From positions 62,001-126,000 of the forward strand of contig JBLHSG010000006.1 of the NCBI GenBank assembly GCA_047626725.1: DNA of 64,000 nucleotides. Direction: 5' to 3'. The DNA comes from Ascidiaceihabitans sp034111945. GTDB taxonomy: Bacteria > Pseudomonadota > Alphaproteobacteria > Rhodobacterales > Rhodobacteraceae. Of this stretch, positions 16,519-25,150 are shown in pieces. The position numbers were made by a program, and so were the translations under genes. Position 1 is the first letter of the stretch. The number at the start of each line of letters is the position of its first letter. The notes beneath the pieces were generated by a model. That model was not told the DNA's origin and searched no databases. It worked only from the letters and a program-made list of their open reading frames with translations.

Positions 16519-17397
16519 ATGAGAAATTTAGACGTAACCACGCTGCGCTCTTTTGTGGCGGTCGCTGAATCAGGTGGTGTCACACGGGCCGCCGGTTTTT
16601 TGCATCTGACCCAATCTGCGGTGTCGATGCAGATGAAACGGCTCGAGGAATTGTTGGACCTGCAATTGCTGGATCGCACGGGGCGCACGATTGCGCTGAC
16701 GGCTTCTGGCGAACAATTGTTGGTCTACGCGCGCCGCATGGTGTCGTTGAATGACGAGGTGATAACGCGCCTGACGGATCAAGCATTCGAGGGCGAAATC
16801 ACCCTTGGCGTGCCCCATGACATTGTCTATCCGGCGATCCCGCGTGTGCTAAAACAGTTCAATGCCGCGTTTCCACGGGTCAAAGTACAGCTGATCTCGT
16901 CTTATACACGGGCGCTGTTGGCGGATTTTGCCAAGGGCAAATGCGACCTGATCCTGACCACCGAAACCGGCCTGCAAGTCGGCGGCGAGGCGTTGTGTAC
17001 CAAACCGCTGTGCTGGGTCGGCGCGCAGGGTGGTTCGGCATGGCGTCAACGACCTCTAAAGCTGGCATTTGGCCGGCAATGCACCTTCCGCCCTCGGGTT
17101 GTGGAATGTTTGGATCAGGCCGGAATTCCCTGGGATGTGTTCGTCGAGACCGAAAGTGATCGCACAATCGAAGCCACGGTCAGCGCCGATCTGGCAGTGC
17201 ACGCTATGATTGAGGGAACCGAGCCACCCCACTTGGATAGAATCGATCACAGCGGTGTTTTACCTGACCTTCCGGTGCAGCAAATCAACCTATACGGGGC
17301 CGGTGGGTCCAAAGATGTGGTGCATGATTCACTGGCAGATTTGTTGCGAAACACGTTTAACGCGACTGGGCAGGCGAAACTTCGCGCAGTTCAATAG
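16519..17397 (+). CDS. LysR family transcriptional regulator
   Basis: The 292-residue protein has the winged helix-turn-helix in residues 4-63 (TLRSFVAVAESGGVTRAAGFLHLTQSAVS, then MKRLEELLDLQLLDR). The effector-binding periplasmic-protein-like domain follows from about residue 90 (EGEITLGVPHDIV). The start at 16519 follows GGATGGTGATGG, a moderate ribosome binding site. It faces away from the DUF1127 gene, an arrangement common in Rhodobacteraceae, and a TGTAT-N11-ATACA site lies between them. The inducer is unknown. Confidence 0.93.
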   Translation: MRNLDVTTLRSFVAVAESGGVTRAAGFLHLTQSAVSMQMKRLEELLDLQLLDRTGRTIALTASGEQLLVYARRMVSLNDEVITRLTDQAFEGEITLGVPHDIVYPAIPRVLKQFNAAFPRVKVQLISSYTRALLADFAKGKCDLILTTETGLQVGGEALCTKPLCWVGAQGGSAWRQRPLKLAFGRQCTFRPRVVECLDQAGIPWDVFVETESDRTIEATVSADLAVHAMIEGTEPPHLDRIDHSGVLPDLPVQQINLYGAGGSKDVVHDSLADLLRNTFNATGQAKLRAVQ

Positions 17398-17799
17398 GCG
17401 GTTTCACTCAACATTTCGTGCGTGTGATGCGGTAAAGCCCTAGAAATTTGACCACCGGATCAGAAAATTTACACGAATTATCACGCGTTTTGGCCAGCCA
17501 CGGATGTCCTTAGATTTTTTCTTAAACATTTAAAATCAAGGTTTTCAGCGGCTTGCTCATTTTCTGCGGGGATGGCGCGCAAAATTTACGATTTGTGAGG
17601 GGAAAAATACGAACATTACCCCTTTAATGCGTACGTCCGTTTCGACAATTAAAGACACATTGTATCTGTTGATATGATGGTCGGTTGCAGTATCTTAGCC
17701 CCACGGCGGATTTAGAGTAGTGTCGCGTACGCGTAAATTTCCAAACGTTCAGCCCGTGACGGGCAGTGTTTGTTTGCCATAATCGAGTTAGGGAAAAAA
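17398..17799 (+). other. 402-base non-coding leader region
   Basis: No credible gene is seen between the LysR stop and the XRE gene. The stretch is clearly more AT-rich than its surroundings (many AAATTT and TTTAAA words). It contains a GCGTACGC palindrome near 17728. It probably holds the promoter and a long 5' leader of the XRE gene; I could not assign a precise -35/-10 pair or a riboswitch. Confidence 0.4.
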
Positions 17800-18168
17800 A
17801 TGCCCCACGAAGTTGACGTTCATGTCGGTAAAAGAATCAGACAACGCCGCTGGCTCATTGGTATGACGCAGCAGGCGTTGGCCGAAAGTGTCGGGATTAA
17901 ATTCCAGCAAATTCAAAAATACGAAACCGGTGCGAACCGCGTAAGTGCCTCGCGGCTTTGGGACATTGCCGAAGTTGTCGGCGTGCCTGTGTCGTTCTTT
18001 TTCGAAGGTATCGACCTGCCCGAAAGCCAAGCAGGCGATGCGTTGGCCCCGGCAGATATTCTGGGCGACAAAGAGGCGATGGAACTGGTGCGGTCCTACT
18101 ACGCAATTCCAGAACAGCAACGCCGCCGATTGTTCGAACTGGCCCGCGTATTAAGCGACGTCGCTTAA
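17800..18168 (+). CDS. XRE family transcriptional regulator
   Basis: The 122-residue protein has a helix-turn-helix domain in residues 9-64 (GKRIRQRRWLIGMTQQALAESVGIKFQQIQKYETG, ending VPVSFFFEG). A short C-terminal helical tail contains AMELVRSYYAIPEQQRRRLFELARVL. This form, starting MPHEVDVHVGKRIR, is common in Rhodobacteraceae genomes. The ATG at 17800 is preferred because the domain starts there; the longer frame from 17770 has no support. A strong terminator follows at 18228. Its targets are unknown. Confidence 0.9.
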   Translation: MPHEVDVHVGKRIRQRRWLIGMTQQALAESVGIKFQQIQKYETGANRVSASRLWDIAEVVGVPVSFFFEGIDLPESQAGDALAPADILGDKEAMELVRSYYAIPEQQRRRLFELARVLSDVA

Positions 18169-18227
18169 TCAATTCGGGCCCGTATGTTCGGGCCAAAACA
18201 TCAGCACGCTAAGTGTTGTTGCAATTT

Positions 18228-18252
18228 GGGGTGCAAAATGGCACCCCTTTTT
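18228..18252 (+). terminator. Rho-independent terminator abutting the hisN-like start codon
   Basis: GGGGTGC at 18228-18234 pairs with GCACCCC at 18241-18247 across a six-base loop, followed by TTTTT. The T run ends two bases before the ATG of the next gene. It ends transcription of the XRE gene, and also occupies the place where a ribosome binding site for the next gene would be. Confidence 0.85.
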
Positions 18253-18253
18253 C

Positions 18254-19072
18254 ATGTCTAATGAACCGTTTGATCACGCCGATCCTGACGCGCTAGAAGC
18301 CGTCGCTCATGCGCTGGCAGATGCTGCTCGCGCCGCCATTCTCCCTTATTTTCGCACCGCAACGCTTGGGACTGAAAACAAGCTAAGCGAAGGGTACGAC
18401 CCTGTGACCATCGCAGACCGCGCCGCCGAACAGGCCATGCGCGCTGTTTTGGCCGATTTGCGCCCGAATGACGCAATCTTTGGCGAGGAATTTGGCGAAA
18501 AAAGCGGCACGTCCGGCCTGCTTTGGGTGTTGGACCCAATCGATGGCACCCGCGGATTTGTTTCTGGCACGCCAACGTGGGGTGTGTTGATTGCGGTCGG
18601 CGACGCTGCCGGCCCACAGATCGGCATCATTGATCAGCCCTACATCGGCGAGCGGTTTATCGGCACGCCAAAGGGCGCATTTTTTAATGGTCCACACGCC
18701 AGTCACCCGATAAAAACCCGCGCCCCGCGTCCACTGTCAGATGCCATCGTTTTCACCACCTTTCCAGACGTTGGCACGCCGATGGAACGCAACGCATTCG
18801 ACGCCGTCGCGACGCAGGCACAATTGGTGCGCTATGGCATGGATTGCTACGCTTATGCCCTGCTTGCCGCCGGTCAAATCGATTTGGTCATCGAAGCAGG
18901 TTTGAACGCCTACGACATCCAAGGCCCCATCGGGGTCATCCACGCCGCAGGTGGCATTGTGACCGATTGGTCCGGGAAACCCGCGCACAACGGCGGGCGC
19001 GTGATTGCGGCTGCGAACGCAGAAATCCACGCCGCAGCCCTCGCGATTCTAAAAGGCCATGTAAATGACTGA
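18254..19072 (+). CDS. hisN: Inositol monophosphatase family protein, HisN-like histidinol-phosphatase
   Basis: The 272-residue protein belongs to the Li-sensitive, Mg-dependent IMPase fold. Metal-binding motifs are GEEFGEKSG (near residue 76), DPIDGTRGF (near residue 94) and the C-terminal NAYDIQGP in place of the usual WD motif. The FGEEFGE and TRGF forms resemble bacterial HisN-type histidinol-phosphate phosphatases rather than SuhB, but this is a family-level call. The ATG lies immediately after a terminator T run without a visible ribosome binding site, so either the message is leaderless or the true start is downstream. It overlaps the next gene by eight bases. Confidence 0.82.
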   Translation: MSNEPFDHADPDALEAVAHALADAARAAILPYFRTATLGTENKLSEGYDPVTIADRAAEQAMRAVLADLRPNDAIFGEEFGEKSGTSGLLWVLDPIDGTRGFVSGTPTWGVLIAVGDAAGPQIGIIDQPYIGERFIGTPKGAFFNGPHASHPIKTRAPRPLSDAIVFTTFPDVGTPMERNAFDAVATQAQLVRYGMDCYAYALLAAGQIDLVIEAGLNAYDIQGPIGVIHAAGGIVTDWSGKPAHNGGRVIAAANAEIHAAALAILKGHVND

Positions 19073-20405
19073 AACGCTGATCCAAGGGGCCGATACGATC
19101 CTGACGATGGACGATGCGCGGCGCGAACTTAACGGTGCTGACATTCTGATCCGTGATGGTGAAATTGTTGCGGTCGGGCAGGGGCTTGCGACCACTGGCA
19201 CCACGATTATCGCGCAGGGCTGTGTTGTAACGCCGGGCCTCGTGAACACGCACCACCATTTGTACCAATCCATGACCCGCGCTGTGCCGGGCGGGCAGGA
19301 CGCGTTGTTGTTTGGCTGGCTGCAAACGCTCTATCCGATTTGGGCGAATTTCACGCCGGATCACATGTTTACGTCAGCGCAAATCGGGCTGGCTGAACTG
19401 GCGCTGTCGGGCTGCACGCTTAGTTCGGATCACTTGTATTTATATCCTAACGGGTCGCGGCTAGAGGACACTATCCACGCCGCTGCCGAATTGGGCATCC
19501 GGTTTCAACCCACGCGCGGCGCGATGAGCATCGGGCAAAGCGACGGTGGTCTGCCGCCCGACATGTTGGTCGAAGACGAGGCCGCAATCCTGAAGGATTG
19601 TATCCGCGTGATCGATGCGTTTCACGATCCAAATCCCAATTCGATGTGCCGCGTAGGGGTCGCGCCATGTTCGCCGTTTTCTGTTAGCACCGAATTGATG
19701 CGGGACGCTGCGATCCTTGCGCGCGACAAAGGCGTGATGATGCACACCCATTTGGCCGAAAACGACGAGGACATCGCCTACAGCCTAGCGACATTCGGAA
19801 AACGCCCCGGCGAATATGCCCAAGATTTAGGGTGGGTTGGCCCTGACGTCTGGCACGCCCATTGCGTCAAATTAAACGACGCTGAAATCAAACTGTTTGC
19901 TGAAACCAAAACCGGCGTAGCGCATTGCCCCTGTTCGAATTGCCGCCTTGGATCAGGCATCGCGCCTTTGCGCCAAATGTATGACGCACGCGTGCCTGTC
20001 GGTTTGGGCGTCGATGGATCTGCCAGCAATGACGCCGGTAATTTGATCGCCGAAGCGCGCCAAGCCATGCTGCTGCAAAGGGTCAATTTGGGCGCTGACG
20101 CGATGAGCGCGCGCACCGCCCTCGAGATCGCGACCCGTGGTGGCGCAGATGTTTTGGGGCGTCCCGAATGTGGGCGTATCCAAATCGGCGCGCGTGCCGA
20201 TATCGCGATTTGGGACACCACAGGCATCGAAAGCGCAGGCAGTTGGGATCCGGCGGCGTTGTTGTTGGCAGGTCCTACGCGCGTTAAACATTTGCTGGTC
20301 GAAGGCCGTCAAATCGTGACGGACGGGCATGTGACAACGCTAGATATGCCAACCGTAATCGCGCGACAAAACACTTTGGCAATGGAACTAAGGGAACAGA
20401 TATGA
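19065..20405 (+). CDS. 8-oxoguanine deaminase-like amidohydrolase
   Basis: The 446-residue protein is a metal-dependent amidohydrolase. TPGLVNTHHHLYQSM (about residue 59) supplies the first metal ligands, MMHTHLAENDED (about residue 225) the next, and GLGVDGSASNDAGN (about residue 312) the catalytic Asp. The SNDAGNL and LAEARQAMLLQRV segments and overall length match the 8-oxoguanine deaminase group rather than atrazine chlorohydrolase, but the two are related and the substrate is inferred. It would turn 8-oxoguanine into uric acid. It overlaps both the hisN-like gene (8 bases) and the CAP gene (4 bases). Confidence 0.8.
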   Translation: MTETLIQGADTILTMDDARRELNGADILIRDGEIVAVGQGLATTGTTIIAQGCVVTPGLVNTHHHLYQSMTRAVPGGQDALLFGWLQTLYPIWANFTPDHMFTSAQIGLAELALSGCTLSSDHLYLYPNGSRLEDTIHAAAELGIRFQPTRGAMSIGQSDGGLPPDMLVEDEAAILKDCIRVIDAFHDPNPNSMCRVGVAPCSPFSVSTELMRDAAILARDKGVMMHTHLAENDEDIAYSLATFGKRPGEYAQDLGWVGPDVWHAHCVKLNDAEIKLFAETKTGVAHCPCSNCRLGSGIAPLRQMYDARVPVGLGVDGSASNDAGNLIAEARQAMLLQRVNLGADAMSARTALEIATRGGADVLGRPECGRIQIGARADIAIWDTTGIESAGSWDPAALLLAGPTRVKHLLVEGRQIVTDGHVTTLDMPTVIARQNTLAMELREQI

Positions 20406-20824
20406 AAACGATTTTTGGTGCAATTATTTTCAGTTTGGCGGCGTCTGTCGCCGTCGCAAACCCAACGGCGACATCCATTATCAATGATTATCGCGACGAC
20501 AAACGACGCACGCCGCTGGCCTATTCTGCAACCCTCGAACAGGTCGCAAAAAACCACGCCAGCGACATGGCGACCAAGGGTTATTTTAGCCACACAGGGG
20601 CCAATGGATCGTCGGTAGGAGATCGCGTGCGAGGGCAGAATTACCAATGGTGCTTTGTTGCTGAAAACATCGCCAAAGGACAAAAAGATCTGGCCCAGGT
20701 CATGGCAGGCTGGAAGTCATCCAAAGGGCATTACAAAAACATGATGCACAAAAAAGCACGCGAATTTGGCTTGGTGCGTGGGGCTGGTAACACGTGGGTC
20801 ATGGTGCTCGCGGCCCCCTGTTAA
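20402..20824 (+). CDS. Secreted CAP domain protein
   Basis: A 140-residue protein with a Sec signal peptide (MKTIFGAIIFSLAASVAVA, cleavage after ANA-like VAVAN). It is followed by a compact CAP/SCP domain. CAP1-type features include AKNHASDMATKGYFSHTG near residue 50, SSVGDRVR, a GHYKNMMHKKAREFGL region (the HNxxL/GHxxNmm motif) near 115, and a C-terminal WVMVLAAPC. CAP proteins are secreted and often calcium- or lipid-binding; no enzyme activity is assumed. The start codon overlaps the 8-oxoguanine deaminase stop by four bases (ATGA), so it is translated with a cytoplasmic enzyme. It ends five bases from the convergent guaD. Confidence 0.88.
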   Translation: MKTIFGAIIFSLAASVAVANPTATSIINDYRDDKRRTPLAYSATLEQVAKNHASDMATKGYFSHTGANGSSVGDRVRGQNYQWCFVAENIAKGQKDLAQVMAGWKSSKGHYKNMMHKKAREFGLVRGAGNTWVMVLAAPC

Positions 20825-20829
20825 ACAGG

Positions 20830-22122
20830 TTAATCGCGGCGCACGCCTGCCACCCAAACATCCACAACAGCGCGATCATCGCCCATCATGATGGTTGGAA
20901 ACACGGCTTCCCAAATGTCGTTTGCACGTGTGCTGCGTTGTGAAATTGCGGGGGTTGAGGCAAGGTCGAGCACGCAAATATCCGCCTCCATTCCCGCGCT
21001 TAAGCTGCCGATTTTGTTGTGTAAATGCAGACTGCGCGCTGATCCTGCGGTGGCCAGCCACAGCAATTGGCTGGCATGCAACGCCTGCCCACGAAGTTGC
21101 GCGATTTCATAGGCCGCGGCCATCGTGCGCAGCATCGAAAACGACGACCCGCCGCCAGTGTCTGTCGCCAATCCAACCGGAATTTTACGCGCGACCAAAC
21201 CTGCCAAATCAAACAGTCCCGAACCGATAAACGTGTTCGATGTTGGGCAATGCACAACTGCGGCCCCGACCTCGGATAAGCGATCGACCTCGCGGTTTTC
21301 CAGATGGATTGCGTGGCCGTAAATGCCGCGTCCACCCAGTAATCCGAACGCCTCGTAGGTGTCTAAATAGTCGCGCGCAGACGGGAACAGGTCTTTGACC
21401 CAGGCGATTTCGTCGACTTGTTCACTAAGATGCGTTTGCATCAGACAGTCGGGGTTTGCGGCCCACAATGCGCCCAATGCCTCTAGCTGTTCAGGGGTCG
21501 AGGTGGGTGAAAATCGCGGCGTAATGGCATAGGTTGCGCGACCTTTCCCGTGCCAGCGTGCGATCAACGCGGCGCTGTCGTCATGCGCAGATTTGGCGGT
21601 GTCACACAGCCCGTCTGGGGCGTTGCGATTCATGCAGGTTTTACCGGCGACGATGCGTTGACCACGTGTTTGTGCAGCCTCGAAAATTGCATCCACCGAT
21701 TGGGTGTGGATCGTGGCATACGAACACACCGTCGTGGTCCCGCAGGCCAGCGTCAAATCCAGATAACGACCTGCAATATCGCGGGCGTATTCACTGTCAC
21801 CAAACCGCATTTCCTCGGGAAAAGTGTAGGTGTTCAACCAATCAATCAGCCGCTTGCCCCAACTGGCGATAATGCCCGTCTGTGGGTAATGAACATGGGC
21901 ATCGACAAAGCCGGGCATGATCAGCTTGTCACCGTAATCGACGATCGCGGCCGTTGGATAGGTTGTGCGCAATTCTTGGGCGTTTCCAACCGCAATAATC
22001 CGGTCATTTTGCAGCAAAACACCGCCCGCAGAATCGATATGAACGGCCTGCGCCCAATCAACATCAAAAGGGTCGGCACGATACGTCAGCACTTGGCCGC
22101 ACAGAAGGGTAAAATCAGTCAT
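20830..22122 (-). CDS. guaD: Guanine deaminase
   Basis: The 430-residue enzyme converts guanine to xanthine and ammonia. Metal-binding motifs are MPGFVDAHVHYPQ near residue 69, MQTHLSEQVDE near 229 and GLATDTGGGSSFSM near 320, with GHAIHLENREVDR near 270 providing another His. The sequence HVHYPQTGIIASWG is typical of guanine deaminase within the amidohydrolase superfamily. It is convergent with the 8-oxoguanine deaminase/CAP pair, so two purine deaminases lie within 3 kb on opposite strands. This suggests salvage of guanine and its oxidised form. Confidence 0.93.
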   Translation of the reverse strand: MTDFTLLCGQVLTYRADPFDVDWAQAVHIDSAGGVLLQNDRIIAVGNAQELRTTYPTAAIVDYGDKLIMPGFVDAHVHYPQTGIIASWGKRLIDWLNTYTFPEEMRFGDSEYARDIAGRYLDLTLACGTTTVCSYATIHTQSVDAIFEAAQTRGQRIVAGKTCMNRNAPDGLCDTAKSAHDDSAALIARWHGKGRATYAITPRFSPTSTPEQLEALGALWAANPDCLMQTHLSEQVDEIAWVKDLFPSARDYLDTYEAFGLLGGRGIYGHAIHLENREVDRLSEVGAAVVHCPTSNTFIGSGLFDLAGLVARKIPVGLATDTGGGSSFSMLRTMAAAYEIAQLRGQALHASQLLWLATAGSARSLHLHNKIGSLSAGMEADICVLDLASTPAISQRSTRANDIWEAVFPTIMMGDDRAVVDVWVAGVRRD

Positions 22123-22232
22123 TGCACGACCTTATTGCGCGGGGACGTCCGCGTAAATCGCAATTGATCAGCGCGAATTGGGATGGCCCCCATTGTCACC
22201 CGTCTGTCCGCCACCTATGGTCCGACGTGATC

Positions 22233-23624
22233 ATGTCAGATATTGAAAACACCCCCGTAGAGGCCCGCGAAGACGAGGCATATGTGCTGGACCGCAAGGA
22301 CATCAGCGCGATCCTTTATGCCGTGGATATTGACGATAAGGCCAAGCTGTCAGAACTGATGGAACCGCTGCACGCGGCTGATATCGCTGACCTTTTGGAA
22401 CAGATCAGCTCGTTCGAGCGCGCCCGCCTGATCCGGTTGTATGACCGTGAATTTGACGGTGATATCTTGTCCGAACTGGACGAAAGCATCCGCGAAGAAG
22501 TTCTGGGCCTGCTGACGCCACAAGTGCTGGCCGAAGCGGTGCGTGAACTGGACAGCGATGACGTTGTCGATCTGGTCGAAGATCTGGATACCACGCAACA
22601 GGATGCGATTCTCGAGGTTCTTGAGGACAGCGACCGTGCGGCGGTTGAACAAGCACTAAGTTACCCGGAATTTTCCGCTGGTCGTTTGATGCAGCGCGAA
22701 ATTGTGATGGCGCCGGAACACTGGAATGTGGGCGATGCGATTGATTATTTGCGCGCCGCCCCAACCGATGATTTCCCCGATCAGTTTTACCACATCGTGC
22801 TGGTTGATCCGCGTCTGCACCCGATTGGCAACGTGACATTGGGCAAGCTGATGCGATCCCCGCGCGCAGTGTTGCTGACCGATATTATGGAAGACGTGTT
22901 TCAGGTCATTCCCGCAGATCAGGACGAGGGCGACGTGGCCTATGCGTTCAACCAATACCACCTGATTTCCGCGCCCGTTGTCGATGAAGAAGGGCGTTTG
23001 ATCGGCCTGATTACCATTGATGATGCGATGGCCGTTCTGGACGAAGAACACGAAGAAGACATCCTGCGTCTGGCCGGTGTTGGCGAAGGGTCGTTGTCGG
23101 ACCGTGTGATCGAAACGACCAAGCAGCGGATGCCTTGGCTTGCCGTTAACCTTGTGACGTCAATTGCCGCATCGATGGTAATTGCACAGTTTGAAATGGC
23201 GATCACGCAAATCGTGGCGCTGGCGGTTTTAATGCCGATTGTGGCGTCGATGGGCGGCAACGCAGGGACCCAATCCCTGACCGTGGCCGTGCGCGCGATT
23301 GCGACCAAGGATTTGACCGGCGCAAACGTTTGGCGGGTTATTCGACGCGAAGTGTTGGTGGGCCTGCTGAACGGTTTGGTGTTTGCCGTGGTGATGGGCA
23401 TCGTGGGCGTCGTCTGGTTTGGATCGCCTGCGTTGGGCTATGTGATCGCGGCGGCGATGGTCGTGAACATGGTTGTGGCCGGTTTTGCAGGCACGGTCAT
23501 TCCGGTGTTTTTGGAACGGATCGGCGTTGACCCCGCATTGGCGTCAGGCGCTTTTGTGACCACGGTAACAGACATTGTCGGGTTTTTTGCCTTTCTTGGG
23601 CTGGCGGCTATGGTCCTGTTATGA
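22233..23624 (+). CDS. mgtE: Magnesium transporter MgtE
   Basis: The 463-residue protein begins with an acidic N domain (LMEPLHAADIADLLEQISSF near residue 45). Two CBS domains follow: QREIVMAPEHWNVGDAID near 150 and AFNQYHLISAPVVDEEG near 235. Then come five membrane helices, with VLMPIVASMGGNAGTQS at about residue 340 forming the selectivity region. MgtE is a Mg2+-gated channel for magnesium in the cytoplasmic membrane. The ATG at 22233 is chosen because it gives the usual start; the frame is open to 22122 but that region crosses the guaD promoter side. It overlaps the next gene by four bases. Confidence 0.93.
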   Translation: MSDIENTPVEAREDEAYVLDRKDISAILYAVDIDDKAKLSELMEPLHAADIADLLEQISSFERARLIRLYDREFDGDILSELDESIREEVLGLLTPQVLAEAVRELDSDDVVDLVEDLDTTQQDAILEVLEDSDRAAVEQALSYPEFSAGRLMQREIVMAPEHWNVGDAIDYLRAAPTDDFPDQFYHIVLVDPRLHPIGNVTLGKLMRSPRAVLLTDIMEDVFQVIPADQDEGDVAYAFNQYHLISAPVVDEEGRLIGLITIDDAMAVLDEEHEEDILRLAGVGEGSLSDRVIETTKQRMPWLAVNLVTSIAASMVIAQFEMAITQIVALAVLMPIVASMGGNAGTQSLTVAVRAIATKDLTGANVWRVIRREVLVGLLNGLVFAVVMGIVGVVWFGSPALGYVIAAAMVVNMVVAGFAGTVIPVFLERIGVDPALASGAFVTTVTDIVGFFAFLGLAAMVLL

Positions 23625-24178
23625 GCGATCTTGCGGCCATCAAAGCGCAAGCGCGAAAAGACGGATTTGCACGGCGCAAAGTGGCATTTGATGCACATCC
23701 TGCCGGGGCCGCAGGGCATTTGTCGTCGATTTTGGCAGGCTACCGCGGTGTACCAATGTCCGGTTACATGCCGATCAGAACCGAAATTGACCCCATAGCC
23801 GCGATGGCCGAAGCCAGCGCGTATGGCCCTGTCGGCGTCCCCGTGATCACAGGTGCGGGCCAGCCGTTGTTGTTTTCGCGGTGGGAACCTGATTGCGAAA
23901 TGATCGCAGGGCAATTTGGTGCGCAAATCCCTGCTGTAGATGATTTTTTCGAACCGGAAATCGTGATTGTCCCGCTGGTGGCGTTTGACCGCAATGGCGG
24001 GCGTTTGGGCTATGGCGGCGGGTTTTATGACCGCACGCTTGAGGGGCTTCGGGCCAAACGCGCGACCCTTGCCATCGGGTTTGCGTTTGCCGGACAAGAG
24101 GCGAATGGCCTCCCGCTTGAGCCAACCGACCAACCGCTTGATATGATCGTGACGCAAACGGGCGTGATCACCGTTTGA
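23621..24178 (+). CDS. 5-formyltetrahydrofolate cyclo-ligase
   Basis: The 185-residue enzyme converts 5-formyl-THF to 5,10-methenyl-THF using ATP. The signature GRLGYGGGFYDRTL near residue 127 forms the nucleotide and folate site, preceded by EIVIVPLVAFD. The N-terminal ARKDGFARRKVAF is the typical basic start. The start codon overlaps the mgtE stop by four bases (ATGA). It ends 40 bases from the convergent XRE gene. Confidence 0.93.
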   Translation: MSDLAAIKAQARKDGFARRKVAFDAHPAGAAGHLSSILAGYRGVPMSGYMPIRTEIDPIAAMAEASAYGPVGVPVITGAGQPLLFSRWEPDCEMIAGQFGAQIPAVDDFFEPEIVIVPLVAFDRNGGRLGYGGGFYDRTLEGLRAKRATLAIGFAFAGQEANGLPLEPTDQPLDMIVTQTGVITV

Positions 24179-24217
24179 TCCAAAGGCGCGGCGCAGGATT
24201 TACCCGCTGCTATACCT

Positions 24218-24427
24218 TTAGCCTTCGGGATCAAAATCCAGAATGTCGCCGGGCGTGCAATCAAGTGCCAGACAGATTTTATCCAACGTCTCGAACCGCA
24301 CGCCTTTGACCTTGCCGGATTTCAGCAAGCTCACATTTTGTTCGGTGATGCCCACAATCTCGGCCAGCTCTTTTGACCGCATTTTGCGTCGGGCCAACAT
24401 CACATCCAATGTGACAACAATTGCCAT
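24218..24427 (-). CDS. Small XRE/YozG-like helix-turn-helix regulator
   Basis: The 69-residue protein is almost entirely a Cro/CI-type helix-turn-helix: VTLDVMLARRKMRSKELAEIVGI, then NVSLLKSGKVKGVRFETLDKIC and CTPGDILDFDPEG. This short YozG-like form usually pairs with a DUF2975 membrane protein, as it does here (24451-25044). The pair is separated by 23 bases and runs in the same direction. It is a probable DNA-binding protein whose target is unknown. Confidence 0.9.
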   Translation of the reverse strand: MAIVVTLDVMLARRKMRSKELAEIVGITEQNVSLLKSGKVKGVRFETLDKICLALDCTPGDILDFDPEG

Positions 24428-24450
24428 ATGTTACCCTTTTTCCCCGCCAG

Positions 24451-25044
24451 TCAGACGATTGCGTTGTGATCTTCGGACATCTGCGCAGCGCTCACCATAA
24501 TATGGCTCACAGCGATGATGACCAGCCCAATCACGATGGCGTAAATATCTGCGTCTTCTATGGAAATTTCCACCGATACCTTTGTCGGGTTGGCCCAATA
24601 CTGCATCAGGCTGCCCGCTATCGCGTTTAACACAATGCTGACGGGCCCAAGGGAAAACAGCAACCAGCCAATACGGCGCAATTGCACCGCACTTAACCGC
24701 GTGAAAATCCCGACGGTTCTGATCCCGACAAACAACTGGCGCACGGTCATCAACATGATCACGCCCAAGATATCGGTGATCATCCAAATCACGGCTGTCG
24801 CGATTGCTTGGGCGTGAAACATTGTACTGACAGGGGGCGTTAATTCCAGATTTGCGCTTAGCTCAAGGGCGAAGGCGTTTGGATCGGTCATCGCCCACCC
24901 AAAGATGTAAAAAACAACGATCAGTCCAAGACCCACAGCCGCAGTGCTAAGCCAAACGCCAATCGTCGCGATCCATTGAATTTTGGCCATGATTTGGTCG
25001 TGACCCAATGGAACGGGCGTTTCAATCAAGGTGTCGGACTGCAT
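24451..25044 (-). CDS. DUF2975 membrane protein
   Basis: The 197-residue protein has four hydrophobic segments (about residues 25-55, 75-100, 120-145 and 165-185), and a polar N-terminus. The region between segments two and three, VRQLFVGIRTVGIFTRLSAVQLRRIGW, fits the DUF2975 pattern in which a short amphipathic linker precedes the third helix. The ATG at 25044 has GGAG eight bases upstream; the in-frame TTG at 25056 is less likely. With its YozG-like partner it forms a membrane protein/regulator pair that is widespread but functionally uncharacterised. Confidence 0.85.
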   Translation of the reverse strand: MQSDTLIETPVPLGHDQIMAKIQWIATIGVWLSTAAVGLGLIVVFYIFGWAMTDPNAFALELSANLELTPPVSTMFHAQAIATAVIWMITDILGVIMLMTVRQLFVGIRTVGIFTRLSAVQLRRIGWLLFSLGPVSIVLNAIAGSLMQYWANPTKVSVEISIEDADIYAIVIGLVIIAVSHIMVSAAQMSEDHNAIV

Positions 25045-25150
25045 TGTGTTCTCCAAAATAAATTATGACTTGCATAAATTATCGTAAAACAATAATTAAA
25101 GCAATAGTTGAAACCATTTTGCATCGTCACGTAAGCATAAGAGGAAAACC

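Noticed and set aside
23438..24157. 239-codon minus-strand frame spanning mgtE and the cyclo-ligase
   Set aside because: Both plus-strand genes are well-supported families, and the frame spans their junction.
24218..25044. Toxin-antitoxin or phage repressor pair
   Set aside because: The XRE/DUF2975 pairing is a common chromosomal regulator/membrane protein set with no toxin-like fold.
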